Of a stretch of DNA of 64,000 nucleotides, positions 36,579 to 45,457 are shown one piece after another. Origin of the DNA: Alloalcanivorax profundimaris (GTDB lineage: Bacteria; Pseudomonadota; Gammaproteobacteria; Pseudomonadales; Alcanivoracaceae); the NCBI RefSeq assembly GCF_015265435.1, contig NZ_JABJWH010000040.1, positions 216,258 to 280,257 of the forward strand, given 5' to 3'. Position numbers and translations under genes: made by a program. The notes beneath the pieces are model-generated. The model had not been told where the DNA came from. It did no database searches and saw only the letters and a program-made list of their open reading frames with translations. Numbering within the stretch: position 1 is the stretch's first letter; each line of letters opens with the position of its first letter.

Positions 36579-37592
36579 ATGCCCTTCCAGGACTACACGC
36601 TGATCCAGGCCCCCATGGCCGGCGGCATCAACGCCACCCCGCTCACCGTGGGCGCCGCCCGGGCCGGGGCCCTGGCCTCCATCGGCGCCGGCTACCTGTC
36701 CGGTGCCGCCCTCGAGGAAGCGGTGACGGCGGCCCGCCAGGGCGGCGCCGATGCCTTCGCGGTGAACCTGTTCATCCCCGGCGAAGCGGGCGCCAGCGAG
36801 GCGCAATGGCGCGCCGCCCGGGAAGCCCTGGTGCCCTGTTATGAGGCCGCCGGCGTGGCCCTGCCGGAGGCTTTCGCCGAGCTGCCCGGCTTCGACGAAC
36901 AGTTCGAGGCCATGCTCGAGGCCCGGCCGGCGTTCTTCAGCTTCACCTTCGGGCGCCTGGACAAGGCCCGTCGCGACGCCTGCCGGGCCCGGGGCATCGG
37001 CCTGATCGGCACCGCCACCAATCGGGCGGAAGCCCGTGACCAAGCGGAGGATGGCGTCGACGCCATCGTGCTGCAGGGCGAGGAGGCCGGTGGCCACCGG
37101 GGCAGTGCCGACCCGCGCGGCGCCGGCACGCCGCTGGCTGAACTGCTGGCCGGGTGCCGGGATCTGGAGCGGCCGCTGATCGCCGGCGGCGGGCTGATGG
37201 ACGGCGCCGATATGGCCCGGGTGTTGGGCCAGGGCGCCGCCGCCGCCCAGCTGGGTACCGCCTTCCTGAGCTGCCCGGAAGCGGGCACCGCGCCGGCCTG
37301 GCGGGACGCCCTGGCCGCCGCCGGTCCGGACGCCACGGCGGTCACCGCTGCGGTCTCGGGGCGCTACGCCCGGGGCCTGGCCAATGCCTGGATGGATGAG
37401 CGGGCGCCGGCGACGATCGCGCCGTACCCGGACCAGCACCGGCTCACGTCGCCGTTACGCAAGGCCGCCGGGGTGGAATGGAAGAGTCTGTGGGCCGGCA
37501 CCGGCGCCCACCGGTCCCGGGCCCTGCCGGTGGCAGAGCTGGTGGCCACTCTGCTCGAAGAGTGTCACGCCTTCGGCTTGGGAAGCTCGTAG
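36579..37592 (+). CDS. Nitronate monooxygenase-like flavoprotein
   Basis: A 337-residue TIM-barrel FMN protein. The opening IQAPMAGGINATPLTVGAARAGALASIGAGYLS, the loop LQGEEAGGHRG (with the catalytic His of nitronate monooxygenases) and PLIAGGGLMDGADMARVLGQGAAAAQLGTAF give the family. Such enzymes oxidise nitronates such as propionate-3-nitronate; many members have no known substrate. It stands in its own unit with AGGAG upstream, and its 3' end overlaps the convergent ygfZ by 28 bp. Confidence 0.85.
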   Translation: MPFQDYTLIQAPMAGGINATPLTVGAARAGALASIGAGYLSGAALEEAVTAARQGGADAFAVNLFIPGEAGASEAQWRAAREALVPCYEAAGVALPEAFAELPGFDEQFEAMLEARPAFFSFTFGRLDKARRDACRARGIGLIGTATNRAEARDQAEDGVDAIVLQGEEAGGHRGSADPRGAGTPLAELLAGCRDLERPLIAGGGLMDGADMARVLGQGAAAAQLGTAFLSCPEAGTAPAWRDALAAAGPDATAVTAAVSGRYARGLANAWMDERAPATIAPYPDQHRLTSPLRKAAGVEWKSLWAGTGAHRSRALPVAELVATLLEECHAFGLGSS

Positions 37593-38530
37593 GGCAATGC
37601 CCGTGGCTCCACCCCCAGCGGCATGTCGTCCACCAGCAGCTCGCCCTCATGATCCAGCCGCACCACCGCCAGCATCAAGGCGGTGGGCTCCCCGGGGGCG
37701 CTGTCCACCACCTCGCCCACGGCGCGGCCCTGATCATTGCGCAGGCTCTGGCCGGCGGCCAGCTCCGGCCCGGAATAGGCGAACAGGCGCATGCGCTGCT
37801 TGAGCTTGCCCTTGAAGTGCATGCGCGCCACCACCTCCTGGCCGGTGTAGCAGCCTTTCTTGAAGCTGACGCCGCCGAGCACGTCGTAGTTGAGCACCTG
37901 GGGCAGGAACAGATCCTCGGCGCCGGGCAGAATCTGGCCCTCGCCGGCGAGGAGGTCCTGGAAGCGGGCGCCGGCGCCGTCGGTGATCACCCGTTCCTTG
38001 GTGAGCGCCTGCCAGTGGCTGTCCAGCAGCGCCGAGGTGGCCACGATCAGGGCGTGGTCGGTGAGCGCGTAGCGCAGCACGGTGACGCCGTCGCGGCTGG
38101 CCGCCTGGCCCGCCTCCGGGGTGGGCAGGCCGGCCTCGGTCAGGGTGGCGTCCACGCCGCCGGAGAGCTGCGCTACCAGGGTGTCCGGATCCGGCCGGAA
38201 GGTCACCTTGGCGCGCAGCCTGTACTTCTCCAGGCAGCGGATGGTGGCGTCCACCTGGCCGGTGGGCACCAGCAGCAGGTAGCCGCCCTCCACCCGGGCG
38301 ATGCGCAGGCTGATCAGGCCGCGCCCCTTGAGCGACAGGTGCATGGCGGCGCGGTGGGCGCCCTCGTCCACCGGTTTCAGATCGGCGGTGAGCTGGCCCT
38401 GCAGGTAGTCGCCGGCTTCCTCGCCCTCGGCGTGGATCACCGCCAGGTGCTCGCCGGTGGCCAGGGCCGGGGCCGTTACGCCGCCGTGCCGGGGATGCTG
38501 CGCCTCGATCAGGGATTGCCAAGCGTTCAT
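37565..38530 (-). CDS. ygfZ: Folate-binding YgfZ protein, Fe-S cluster repair factor
   Basis: A 321-residue GcvT-like protein with the YgfZ hallmark KGCYTGQEVVARMHFKG near residue 230; its Cys is needed for function in E. coli. YgfZ binds tetrahydrofolate and aids assembly or repair of certain Fe-S enzymes such as MiaB. It faces sdhE across a 99-bp divergent region. The pair ygfZ / sdhE-ygfX is conserved in gammaproteobacteria and supports a shared link to succinate dehydrogenase and Fe-S maturation. Confidence 0.92.
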   Translation of the reverse strand: MNAWQSLIEAQHPRHGGVTAPALATGEHLAVIHAEGEEAGDYLQGQLTADLKPVDEGAHRAAMHLSLKGRGLISLRIARVEGGYLLLVPTGQVDATIRCLEKYRLRAKVTFRPDPDTLVAQLSGGVDATLTEAGLPTPEAGQAASRDGVTVLRYALTDHALIVATSALLDSHWQALTKERVITDGAGARFQDLLAGEGQILPGAEDLFLPQVLNYDVLGGVSFKKGCYTGQEVVARMHFKGKLKQRMRLFAYSGPELAAGQSLRNDQGRAVGEVVDSAPGEPTALMLAVVRLDHEGELLVDDMPLGVEPRALPYELPKPKA

Positions 38531-38629
38531 GGTGCTCCTGTGGTTGCCCGTGCGGGTATTCAGTGGGACCCCCGATGATAGATAATCGTGAGCCCCCGTG
38601 TCAGTCGATGAAGCAAAGAGATTCTATCA

Positions 38630-38905
38630 ATGACGTCTTCCCCGTCCTCCGAAACCGCCGATCTGAAACGCCGCTACCAGTGGCAATGCCGGCGTGGCGC
38701 CTCCGAAGTGGAGGTGGTGCTGTACGCCTACCTGGAACGTTTTTTCGAGGACGACACACCGGAACGGCGCGCCGCCTTCGGCCGCCTGCTGGAATGCCAC
38801 GACGTGGACATGCTGGACTGGTTCACCGGCCACGGCGAGCCGGAGGACCCGGAGCTGCGCGAATTCGTGGCCGGGATGCTGCGCCGTGTGGCCGAGACGG
38901 ATTGA
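38630..38905 (+). CDS. sdhE: FAD assembly factor SdhE
   Basis: A 91-residue helical protein with the SdhE pattern: RRYQWQCRRGASEVEVVLYAYL, containing the RGxxE motif that contacts the flavoprotein subunit. SdhE assists covalent FAD attachment to SdhA and FrdA. The Shine-Dalgarno is weak (AGAG). Length matches the family (about 88-94 residues). The downstream ygfX gene starts within its last codons, as in E. coli, where the two are also an operon. Confidence 0.88.
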   Translation: MTSSPSSETADLKRRYQWQCRRGASEVEVVLYAYLERFFEDDTPERRAAFGRLLECHDVDMLDWFTGHGEPEDPELREFVAGMLRRVAETD

Positions 38906-39269
38906 ACCGGGCGCCTCGCGCTATCCGGCGCGGCTGCGCCTGGCCGGCCTGGCGCTGGCCGGGGCGGCGCTGCTGGTCAGCGGCCTGCCGCTGAGCCTGG
39001 TGGCGGTGCTGGGGCTGGCGGCCCTGGCCCTGGCGCGCCGCTGGCGCCCGGCCACGCCGGCACGGCTGGCGGTGTCGCCGGAGGCGGTGCGGCTGGTGCT
39101 GCGCGACGGCCGCCGGCTGGCGGTGCGGCCGCCGTTCCGGGCGCTGCTGCGCGAGCACTGGCTGGCCCTGCATTGCCCCGGCGCCGGCTGGGTGTGGCTG
39201 TTCCCCGACCAGCTCGACCCGGCGGCGGTGACGCCGCTGCGCCAGGTGCTGTTTCTGCAGCGGCGATAA
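38886..39269 (+). CDS. YgfX-like (CptA) membrane protein
   Basis: A 127-residue protein starting with GTG at 38886, overlapping sdhE by 20 bp. Two hydrophobic segments (about residues 18-33 and 35-48: LRLAGLALAGAALLVSGLP then LSLVAVLGLAALALA) are followed by a soluble part ending in VWLFPDQLDPAAVTPLRQVL, which is the YgfX C-terminus. In E. coli this was described as a toxin (CptA) acting on MreB and FtsZ with SdhE as antitoxin; that view is debated. Position next to sdhE is the strongest evidence here. A later start is possible. Confidence 0.75.
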   Translation: MWPRRIEPGASRYPARLRLAGLALAGAALLVSGLPLSLVAVLGLAALALARRWRPATPARLAVSPEAVRLVLRDGRRLAVRPPFRALLREHWLALHCPGAGWVWLFPDQLDPAAVTPLRQVLFLQRR

Positions 39270-39284
39270 CGGCAAGGAGCAACG

Positions 39285-40748
39285 ATGAGCAACGAATACG
39301 GTTTCCACTTCGACAACAGCTACGCCCGGCTCCCCGAGGCGCTGTTCGCCCGCACCGACCCCCAGCCCGTGGCCGAGCCCTCGCTACTGCTGTGGAACGC
39401 GCCCCTGGCCGAGGCCCTGGGCCTGGACGGCGCGGCGCTGAACGGCCCCACCGGCGCCGCGCTGTTCGGCGGCAACCAGGTGCCCGCCGGCGGCGAGCCC
39501 CTGGCCCAGGCCTACGCCGGCCACCAGTTCGGCAACCCCACCATGCTCGGTGACGGCCGCGCCATCCTGCTCGGCGAGCAGATCACCCCGCACGGCGAAC
39601 GCCGCGACATCCAGCTCAAGGGCGGCGGCCGCACGCCATTCTCCCGGGGCGGCGACGGGCGTGCCGCCCTCGGCCCGATGCTGCGGGAATACCTGATCAG
39701 CGAGGCCATGCATGCCCTGGGCATCCCCACCACCCGCGGCCTGGCGGTGGTGGGCAACGGCGAGCCGGTGCTCCGCGATACCGCCGTGCCCGGCGCCGTG
39801 CTCACCCGGGTGGCGGCCTCCCACCTGCGCGTGGGCACCTTCCAGTACGCCGCCGCCCGCCGCGACCCGGATCTGCTCCGCGCGCTGTTCGATTACACCC
39901 TGGAACGCCACTACCCGGACCTGAAGGACGCGGACAACCCGGCCCTGGCCCTGCTGGACGCGGTCATGGAGCGGCACATCGATCTGGTGGTGGCCTGGAT
40001 GCGGGTGGGTTTTATCCACGGCGTGCTCAACACCGACAACGTGACCCTGTCCGGCGAGACCATCGACTACGGCCCCTGCGCCTTCATGGATGTCTATCAC
40101 CCGGACACGGTGTTCAGCTCCATCGACCAGCGCGGCCGCTACGCCTACGGCAACCAGCCGGTGATCACCCAGTGGAACCTGGCCCGGCTGGCGGAAACCC
40201 TGGTGCCGCTGATCGGCGACGACAGCGAGGCCGCCGTGGCGCGCGCCGAGGCCCTGCTGGGCGAATTCGGCGGCCGCTACGAGCAACGCTGGCGGGCGAT
40301 GATGGCCGACAAGCTGGGCCTGCTCGGCGAGCAGGAGGAGGGCGACCGCGCCCTGGTGGACGACCTGCTCGACTGGATGCGCCGGGAGCGGGTGGATTAC
40401 ACCAATACCTTCCGTGGCCTGATCGGCCGGGCGGTGCCCGATGGCGAGGCCTTCTATCAGGATGCCTTCCTGGACTGGCACCGCCGCTGGCGGGACCGGC
40501 TGGGGCGTAATCCGGAGCCGGACAGCGTGGCCGAGGCGCGCATGCGCGCCGCCAACCCGGCGGTGATCCCCCGCAACCACCAGGTGGAGGCGGCCCTCAA
40601 CGCCGCCCAGCGCGACGACGATCTGGCCCCCACCCGGGCGCTCCTGGACGCCCTGGCCAATCCCTATGAGGACCGCGCCCTGGACGACCCCTACACCCGC
40701 CCCCCCACCGACCAAGAACGGGTCCTGCGCACCTTCTGCGGCACCTGA
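39285..40748 (+). CDS. selO: Protein adenylyltransferase SelO
   Basis: A 487-residue pseudokinase of the SelO/YdiU family. It has QLKGGGRTPFSRGGDGRAALGPMLREYL (inverted ATP-binding residues), GFIHGVLNTDNVTLSGETIDYGPCAFMD (metal-binding Asn and Asp) and GNQPVITQWNL. SelO AMPylates metabolic proteins under redox stress. Near the C-terminus, at position 485, is Cys in FCGT; in eukaryotic homologues this place is selenocysteine. The protein ends right there. A Shine-Dalgarno (AAGGAG) is 7 bases before the ATG. Confidence 0.94.
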   Translation: MSNEYGFHFDNSYARLPEALFARTDPQPVAEPSLLLWNAPLAEALGLDGAALNGPTGAALFGGNQVPAGGEPLAQAYAGHQFGNPTMLGDGRAILLGEQITPHGERRDIQLKGGGRTPFSRGGDGRAALGPMLREYLISEAMHALGIPTTRGLAVVGNGEPVLRDTAVPGAVLTRVAASHLRVGTFQYAAARRDPDLLRALFDYTLERHYPDLKDADNPALALLDAVMERHIDLVVAWMRVGFIHGVLNTDNVTLSGETIDYGPCAFMDVYHPDTVFSSIDQRGRYAYGNQPVITQWNLARLAETLVPLIGDDSEAAVARAEALLGEFGGRYEQRWRAMMADKLGLLGEQEEGDRALVDDLLDWMRRERVDYTNTFRGLIGRAVPDGEAFYQDAFLDWHRRWRDRLGRNPEPDSVAEARMRAANPAVIPRNHQVEAALNAAQRDDDLAPTRALLDALANPYEDRALDDPYTRPPTDQERVLRTFCGT

Positions 40749-40775
40749 TTACCCGGCAAAAGGCCGCCGGATCGA

Positions 40776-40852
40776 TGTAGGAGCGGCTTTAGCCGCGATA
40801 ACGACGGCGGTGGACGCATCACCGCCCGATCGCGGCTAAAGCCGCTCCTACA
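40776..40852. repeat. REPIN: inverted pair of REP units
   Basis: Two 24-nt arms, 40776-40799 and 40829-40852, are exact inverted copies (TGTAGGAGCGGCTTTAGCCG with its complement) separated by 29 bp. Each arm contains its own small hairpin. This is the design of REPIN elements linked to RAYT transposases in Pseudomonas-like genomes. Confidence 0.85.
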
Positions 40853-40888
40853 ACCCCTCAAAAGAAGGGGCGCGGACGGTTCCTCGGA

Positions 40889-40999
40889 GCTTCCGGGTCG
40901 GGTGCGACCGGGCCGGACCGTTGGAGGCAGGGATGCCGGAAACGAGCTACAGGGACGTACTTGCCGCGTGTCCGGCCCGGTCGCACCCGACCCGGAAGC
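40889..40999. repeat. Perfect 30-bp inverted repeat between selO and nadB
   Basis: Arms 40889-40918 and 40970-40999 are perfectly complementary over 30 bases, with a 51-nt centre. The stem begins GCTTCCGGGTCGGGTGCGAC. It is different in sequence from the REP units next to it. It ends 23 bp from the nadB stop codon and could serve as a terminator for both converging genes or be a small mobile repeat. Confidence 0.9.
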
Positions 41000-41022
41000 G
41001 GCCGTGATGGAGAGCCCGCCCC

Positions 41023-42630
41023 TCAAGGCACCAGAATGGTATCGCGCGGCGGCTCCGACGCCTCCGGGAATTCGCGCATGAAATGCAGCCCCCGGCTTTC
41101 GCGGCGCTGCAGCGCCGAACGGATGATCAGATCGGCGATCACCACCAGATTGCGCAGCTCCAGCAGGTCGTTGCTGATGTGGTAATTGCTGTAGTACTCG
41201 GTGATCTCGCTCTTGAGCAATTCCACCCGGTGCTGGGCCCGCTCCAGCCGCTTCACGGTACGCACGATGCCCACGTAATCCCACATGAAACGCCGCAGCT
41301 CGTCCCAGTTGTGGCTGATCACCACGTCCTCATCGGAATCGGTGACCTGGGAATCGTCCCATTCCGCCGCCTCCCGGGGCGCCGGCCACTCCGCCAGGTG
41401 GGCGCCGATGTCGTCGGCCACCGCCTGGCCGTACACGAAGCACTCCAGCAGCGAGTTGCTGGCCATGCGGTTGGCGCCGTGCAGGCCGGTGAAGCTGGTC
41501 TCGCCCAGGGCGTACAGGCCGGGCACGTCGGTGCGTCCGTGCTGGTCGATGATCACGCCGCCACAGGTGTAGTGGGCCGCCGGCACCACCGGGATCGGGT
41601 CGCGGGTGATGTCCAGGCCCAGCTGCAGGCACTTGGCGTAGACGGTGGGGAAGTGCTCGATGATGAAGTCCGCCGGCTTGTGGCTGATGTCCAGGTACAG
41701 GCAGTCGGCGCCCAGGCGCTTCATCTCGTGGTCGATGGCCCGGGCCACCACGTCCCGGGGCGCCAGCTCGGCGCGCTCGTCGAAGCGCGGCATGAAGCGC
41801 TCGCCGTTGGGCAGCAGCAGCCGGCCGCCCTCGCCACGGATCGCCTCGGTGATCAGGAAGCTCTTGGCCTTGGGGTGGTACAGGCAGGTGGGATGGAACT
41901 GCATGAACTCCATGTTCCCCACCCGGCAGCCGGCCCGCCAGGCCATGGCGATGCCGTCGCCGGTGGCCACGTCCGGGTTGGACGTGTACAGGTAGACCTT
42001 GGAGGCGCCGCCGGTGGCCAGCACCACGGAGCGGGCCAGGATCACGTCGGTCTCGCCGGTCTGGATATTGTGCACATAGGCGCCGCAGCAGCGTTTTTCC
42101 GGGCCGTCGGGGCCGTCATGCTCCTGCAGAATCAGGTCCACCGCCACCCGGTGCTCGAACAGGTGCACGTTGTCGCGCTCGGTGACGCGCTCGATCAGGG
42201 TGCTGGAGATCGCCACGCCGGTGGCGTCGGCGGCGTGGATGATGCGCCGGTGGCTGTGGCCGCCCTCGCGGGTCAGGTGGTAGGGCAGGGGATTGTCCTC
42301 GCTGCTCTCCATGCCCGCCAGGCGGGTGAAGTCCACGCCCTGGTCGATCAGCCAGCGGATCGCGTCCGGGCCGTTCTCCACGGTGTAGCGCACCGCGTCG
42401 TCATGGCACAGGCCGCCGCCGGCCTGGTGGGTGTCCTGCACGTGGCTTTCCAGGGAGTCGCCGTCGTCGAGCACCGCCGCCACGCCGCCCTGGGCGTAGT
42501 AAGTGCTCGCATGGGTCAGCTTGCCCTTGGACAGCAGCGCCGCCTGGGCGCCGTCGGGCAGGCGCAGGGCGACGGTCAGGCCGGCGGCGCCGGAGCCGAT
42601 GATCAGGACATCGTAACGGTAAGTGGCCAT
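41023..42630 (-). CDS. nadB: L-aspartate oxidase
   Basis: A 535-residue FAD enzyme, first step of NAD synthesis de novo: aspartate to iminoaspartate. The N-terminal dinucleotide fold is [16 protein letters not shown]; substrate and flavin loops include [13 protein letters not shown], HTxxxxGGLCHDD-like [22 protein letters not shown] and [21 protein letters not shown]. The C-terminal helical domain is complete. I placed the start at 42630 (MATYRYD), preceded by GAGG; the open frame extends 25 codons upstream without a good start. It is divergent from rpoE, as in Pseudomonas. Confidence 0.94.
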   Translation of the reverse strand: MATYRYDVLIIGSGAAGLTVALRLPDGAQAALLSKGKLTHASTYYAQGGVAAVLDDGDSLESHVQDTHQAGGGLCHDDAVRYTVENGPDAIRWLIDQGVDFTRLAGMESSEDNPLPYHLTREGGHSHRRIIHAADATGVAISSTLIERVTERDNVHLFEHRVAVDLILQEHDGPDGPEKRCCGAYVHNIQTGETDVILARSVVLATGGASKVYLYTSNPDVATGDGIAMAWRAGCRVGNMEFMQFHPTCLYHPKAKSFLITEAIRGEGGRLLLPNGERFMPRFDERAELAPRDVVARAIDHEMKRLGADCLYLDISHKPADFIIEHFPTVYAKCLQLGLDITRDPIPVVPAAHYTCGGVIIDQHGRTDVPGLYALGETSFTGLHGANRMASNSLLECFVYGQAVADDIGAHLAEWPAPREAAEWDDSQVTDSDEDVVISHNWDELRRFMWDYVGIVRTVKRLERAQHRVELLKSEITEYYSNYHISNDLLELRNLVVIADLIIRSALQRRESRGLHFMREFPEASEPPRDTILVP

Positions 42631-42698
42631 GGATCCTCGCTGGATCGGGGTAAATTGTTGAACCAATGTGAAAACCGCCGGCCAGTATAGCGGCGCGG

Positions 42699-42712
42699 GT
42701 AACACCTGTTAC
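42699..42712. promoter_or_regulatory. Perfect palindrome between nadB and rpoE
   Basis: GTAACACCTGTTAC, a 14-bp perfect inverted repeat about 69 bp upstream of nadB and 59 bp upstream of rpoE. It may be an operator for either gene. The binding factor is unknown. Confidence 0.4.
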
Positions 42713-42770
42713 AATACCGCGCTTTACCCGCCGCCACGGGATAATACGTCCTCCAGGGAGCGAGCACCCG

Positions 42771-43358
42771 GTGTCTTCAGACGAACAATTAGTCAAAAAA
42801 GCCAAGACCGGCGATCAGCGCGCCTTCGAAGTGCTGGTGGTCAAGTACCAGCAGCGGATCTTCGCGCTGATCAGCCGCTATGTGCGTGACCATGACGAAG
42901 TCCAGGATGTGGCCCAGGAGGCGTTCATCAAGGCGTGGCGCGCGCTGCCCCGGTTCCGCGGGGACAGCGCTTTCTACACCTGGTTGTACCGCATCGCGGT
43001 GAACACCGCCAAGAATCATCTGGTGGCCCTGGGCCGCCGCCCGCCGGGCTCCGACCTGGATGCCGCCGAGGCTGAACAGTACAGTGGCGCGGAAATGCTC
43101 CACGAGATTGGAACCCCGGAGTCCCACGTGTTGTCCGAGGAACTGGAGGCGGTCATCCACAAGGCGATCGAGGAGCTGCCTCAGGAGCTGAAGACCGCCG
43201 TGACACTGCGTGAATTCGAAGGTCTCAGCTACGAGGATATCGCGGCGGTCATGGAGTGCCCGGTGGGAACGGTTCGTTCCCGCATCTTCCGGGCCCGTGA
43301 AGCCATCGATGAAGCGGTGCGCCCCCTGCTGGGGTCGCAGCGCGGAGACAAAGGGTGA
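42771..43358 (+). CDS. rpoE: Extracytoplasmic sigma factor RpoE/AlgU
   Basis: A 195-residue ECF sigma factor. Region 2 (residues 20-90) has VQDVAQEAFIKAWRALPRFRGDSAFYTWLYRIAVNTAKNHL; region 4 (about 135-185) has LREFEGLSYEDIAAVMECPVGTVRSRIFRAREAI. It directs the envelope-stress regulon and in Pseudomonas alginate synthesis. The GTG start at 42771 lies after AGGGAG. It is the first gene of the rpoE-rseABC-mucD operon, whose products restrain it. Confidence 0.95.
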   Translation: MSSDEQLVKKAKTGDQRAFEVLVVKYQQRIFALISRYVRDHDEVQDVAQEAFIKAWRALPRFRGDSAFYTWLYRIAVNTAKNHLVALGRRPPGSDLDAAEAEQYSGAEMLHEIGTPESHVLSEELEAVIHKAIEELPQELKTAVTLREFEGLSYEDIAAVMECPVGTVRSRIFRAREAIDEAVRPLLGSQRGDKG

Positions 43359-43362
43359 GGAC

Positions 43363-43980
43363 ATGAGCAGGAACTACGAAGCGCTTTCCGCCTTCCTGGA
43401 CGGTGAAACCAACGATTTCGAAACGCGGCGCGTGCTGCGCGACCTGGACCGGGACGACCTGGCCACCCTGGGTCGCTGGCAGCGCGCCAGCGACGCGCTG
43501 CACGGCCATGCCAGCATGGCGGTGCCGGCGTCGTTCAACGCCAGCCTGTCCCAGGCGCTGGCCGCCGAGCCCAAGCCGGCGCGCCGCGCCGGCATGATGC
43601 ACGGCTTCGCGCGGGTGGCGGTGGCCGCCTCCGTGGCCGCCGTCACCGTGATCGGCTGGCAGTACTGGAGCGGCCCGGCGGAAACCGGCGCCGCGCCGGT
43701 GGTGGCCACCACCGACGCCGCCAACGACGGCGCCGCCGGTGAAGCCTCCATGACCGCTTCGGTGGCCGCCCAGCGCATGACCCGGCCGTTCGGCGAGACC
43801 TCCCTGGTGGCCCAGGGCGCCCAGCGCGCCGCCGAGCCCCGCGCCGTGTCCAACGGCCAGCAGCCGCGCGTCAACGCCATGCTGCTGCGCCACAGTGAAT
43901 TCACCGCCCGCCACAGTGGCCAGGGCATGATGCCCTACGCCCGACTGGTTAGCATGGATGCCCGCAACGGAGCGCGCTAA
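43363..43980 (+). CDS. rseA: Anti-sigma-E factor RseA/MucA
   Basis: A 205-residue membrane anti-sigma factor. The cytoplasmic N-terminus (residues 1-75; YEALSAFLDGETNDFETRRVLRDL) binds the sigma factor, a single membrane helix follows (about 84-103; VAVAASVAAVTVIGW), and the periplasmic tail ends in a long, low-complexity region. Envelope stress leads to its step-wise proteolysis and sigma release. It begins 4 bp after rpoE and is followed at 3 bp by rseB, so expression is coupled. The ATG at 43363 follows GTGAGGAC. Confidence 0.9.
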   Translation: MSRNYEALSAFLDGETNDFETRRVLRDLDRDDLATLGRWQRASDALHGHASMAVPASFNASLSQALAAEPKPARRAGMMHGFARVAVAASVAAVTVIGWQYWSGPAETGAAPVVATTDAANDGAAGEASMTASVAAQRMTRPFGETSLVAQGAQRAAEPRAVSNGQQPRVNAMLLRHSEFTARHSGQGMMPYARLVSMDARNGAR

Positions 43981-43983
43981 CGC

Positions 43984-44946
43984 ATGATGCGTATCCTCGC
44001 CCTGGGGCTTACCCTGACCGCCGCCCCTCTCGCGATCGCCGACAGCCTGCCCGCCCAGACGCTCCTTGAGCGTATGACGGAAGCCACCCAGGAGCTCGAC
44101 TACCAGGGTCGCTTCCTTTATCAACTGGGCGGGGAGGTCAGCACCATGGAAATCCGCCACGCCGTGATCGACGGCGAGCAGTACCAGCGGTTCACCCACC
44201 TGGACGGCCGTCTGGTGGAGGTACTGCGCCTCGGTGACGAACTGGTCTGCCTGCACCCCAACGGCACCCTCACCCGTATCGACGACCCGGACCAGAACCT
44301 GCTGTCCTTCCGGCAGCGCCTGTCCTCGCGGATTCCCGAACAGTACAACGTGCTGGTGGACGGCGACGGCCGGGTCGCCGGCCGCGCCACCACCCGCATG
44401 CGCGTGGCGCCCCTGGACAATCACCGCTACGGCTACCGGCTGTGGCTGGACAACGAGAGCCACCTGCTGCTCAAGTCGGAAATGGTGGACGCCAGCGGCC
44501 TGGCCATGGAGCGGGTGGAGTTCGTCACCCTGGACCTGGAGCCGGACCTGGGCGAGAGCGACTTCGAACTGCCCCGGGTGATCGCCGAGCGCGCCCTGGA
44601 AACCGTGCCCGCCAGCCGTTCCGACCGCATTCACCTGGAGGCCGGCTGGCTGCCCCGGGGCTTCCACGCCGCCGAGGGCGACTGGCGCCGGGTCACCGCC
44701 GAGCGCAGCCCGGTGGCCGCCCAGAGTTACAGCGACGGCCTGGCCACCTTCACGGTGTTCGTGGAGTCGGTGGCCAGTGACGACATCGAGGAAGGCGTGA
44801 GCCGCATCGGGCCCACCGTGGCGATCAGCCGCGTGGCCGCCGCCGGCGAACGCACCTACCTGCTCACCCTGGTGGGCGAGATCCCGCAACCCACCGCCGA
44901 GCGCGTCATGGAAGGGCTCGGCGTCGAGGTGGCCGCGCGGCCATGA
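43984..44946 (+). CDS. rseB: Sigma-E regulatory protein RseB/MucB
   Basis: A 320-residue periplasmic protein with signal peptide (MMRILALGLTLTAAPLAIA). The large N-terminal LolA-like domain (about 25-215; LDYQGRFLYQLGGEVSTMEIRH) and the smaller C-terminal MucB-like domain (225-318) are complete. RseB binds the periplasmic tail of RseA and shields it from DegS until lipopolysaccharide intermediates displace it. It overlaps rseC by four bases. Confidence 0.92.
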   Translation: MMRILALGLTLTAAPLAIADSLPAQTLLERMTEATQELDYQGRFLYQLGGEVSTMEIRHAVIDGEQYQRFTHLDGRLVEVLRLGDELVCLHPNGTLTRIDDPDQNLLSFRQRLSSRIPEQYNVLVDGDGRVAGRATTRMRVAPLDNHRYGYRLWLDNESHLLLKSEMVDASGLAMERVEFVTLDLEPDLGESDFELPRVIAERALETVPASRSDRIHLEAGWLPRGFHAAEGDWRRVTAERSPVAAQSYSDGLATFTVFVESVASDDIEEGVSRIGPTVAISRVAAAGERTYLLTLVGEIPQPTAERVMEGLGVEVAARP

Positions 44947-45422
44947 TCGAAGAGCGCGGGCGTGTGGTGGCGCGCGAACCCGGAGCGATCTGGGTGGAGA
45001 CCGTGCGCGCCGGCGCTTGCGCATCCTGCCAGGCCCGCCAGGGCTGCGGCCACGGCCTGATCAACCGCCAGGCCGGCGGCCAGCGCGCCCGCCTGCGGGT
45101 GCCCACCGACCAGACCTTCAATGACGACGACGCCGTGTTGATCGGCGTGCCGGAGAACGCCGTGCTGCACGGCGCGCTCTGGGTGTACGGTTTGCCCCTG
45201 GCGTTGCTGTTCGCCGGCGCCTTGCTGGGCCAGGCGCTGACGCCGCGCCTGGGCGGCGTGGACGGCGCCGCCCTGCTGGGTGTGGCCGGCCTGGCCCTGG
45301 GGTTCATGATCAATCGCTGGCACGGCCGCCGCGTGGCCCGCGGCGGCCGTTACCAGCCGGTGGTGCTGCGGCGCCTGGATGACCCGTGCGAAACCATCGT
45401 GCGCGTCGCGCCGCAGCGCTGA
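44943..45422 (+). CDS. rseC: RseC/MucC membrane protein
   Basis: A 159-residue inner-membrane protein of the RseC/MucC family. The N-terminal cytoplasmic part has a Cys cluster (AGACASCQARQGCGHGL: four Cys that may hold an Fe-S centre), then two membrane helices (about 83-100 and 104-122). RseC family members act positively on sigma E, or on Rnf/SoxR reduction, depending on the species. The start overlaps rseB (ATGA), and mucD begins 35 bp later. Confidence 0.9.
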   Translation: MIEERGRVVAREPGAIWVETVRAGACASCQARQGCGHGLINRQAGGQRARLRVPTDQTFNDDDAVLIGVPENAVLHGALWVYGLPLALLFAGALLGQALTPRLGGVDGAALLGVAGLALGFMINRWHGRRVARGGRYQPVVLRRLDDPCETIVRVAPQR

Positions 45423-45457
45423 ATCTTCCGCGAAAAACGGCAGAAGGGAGCCTTCCC

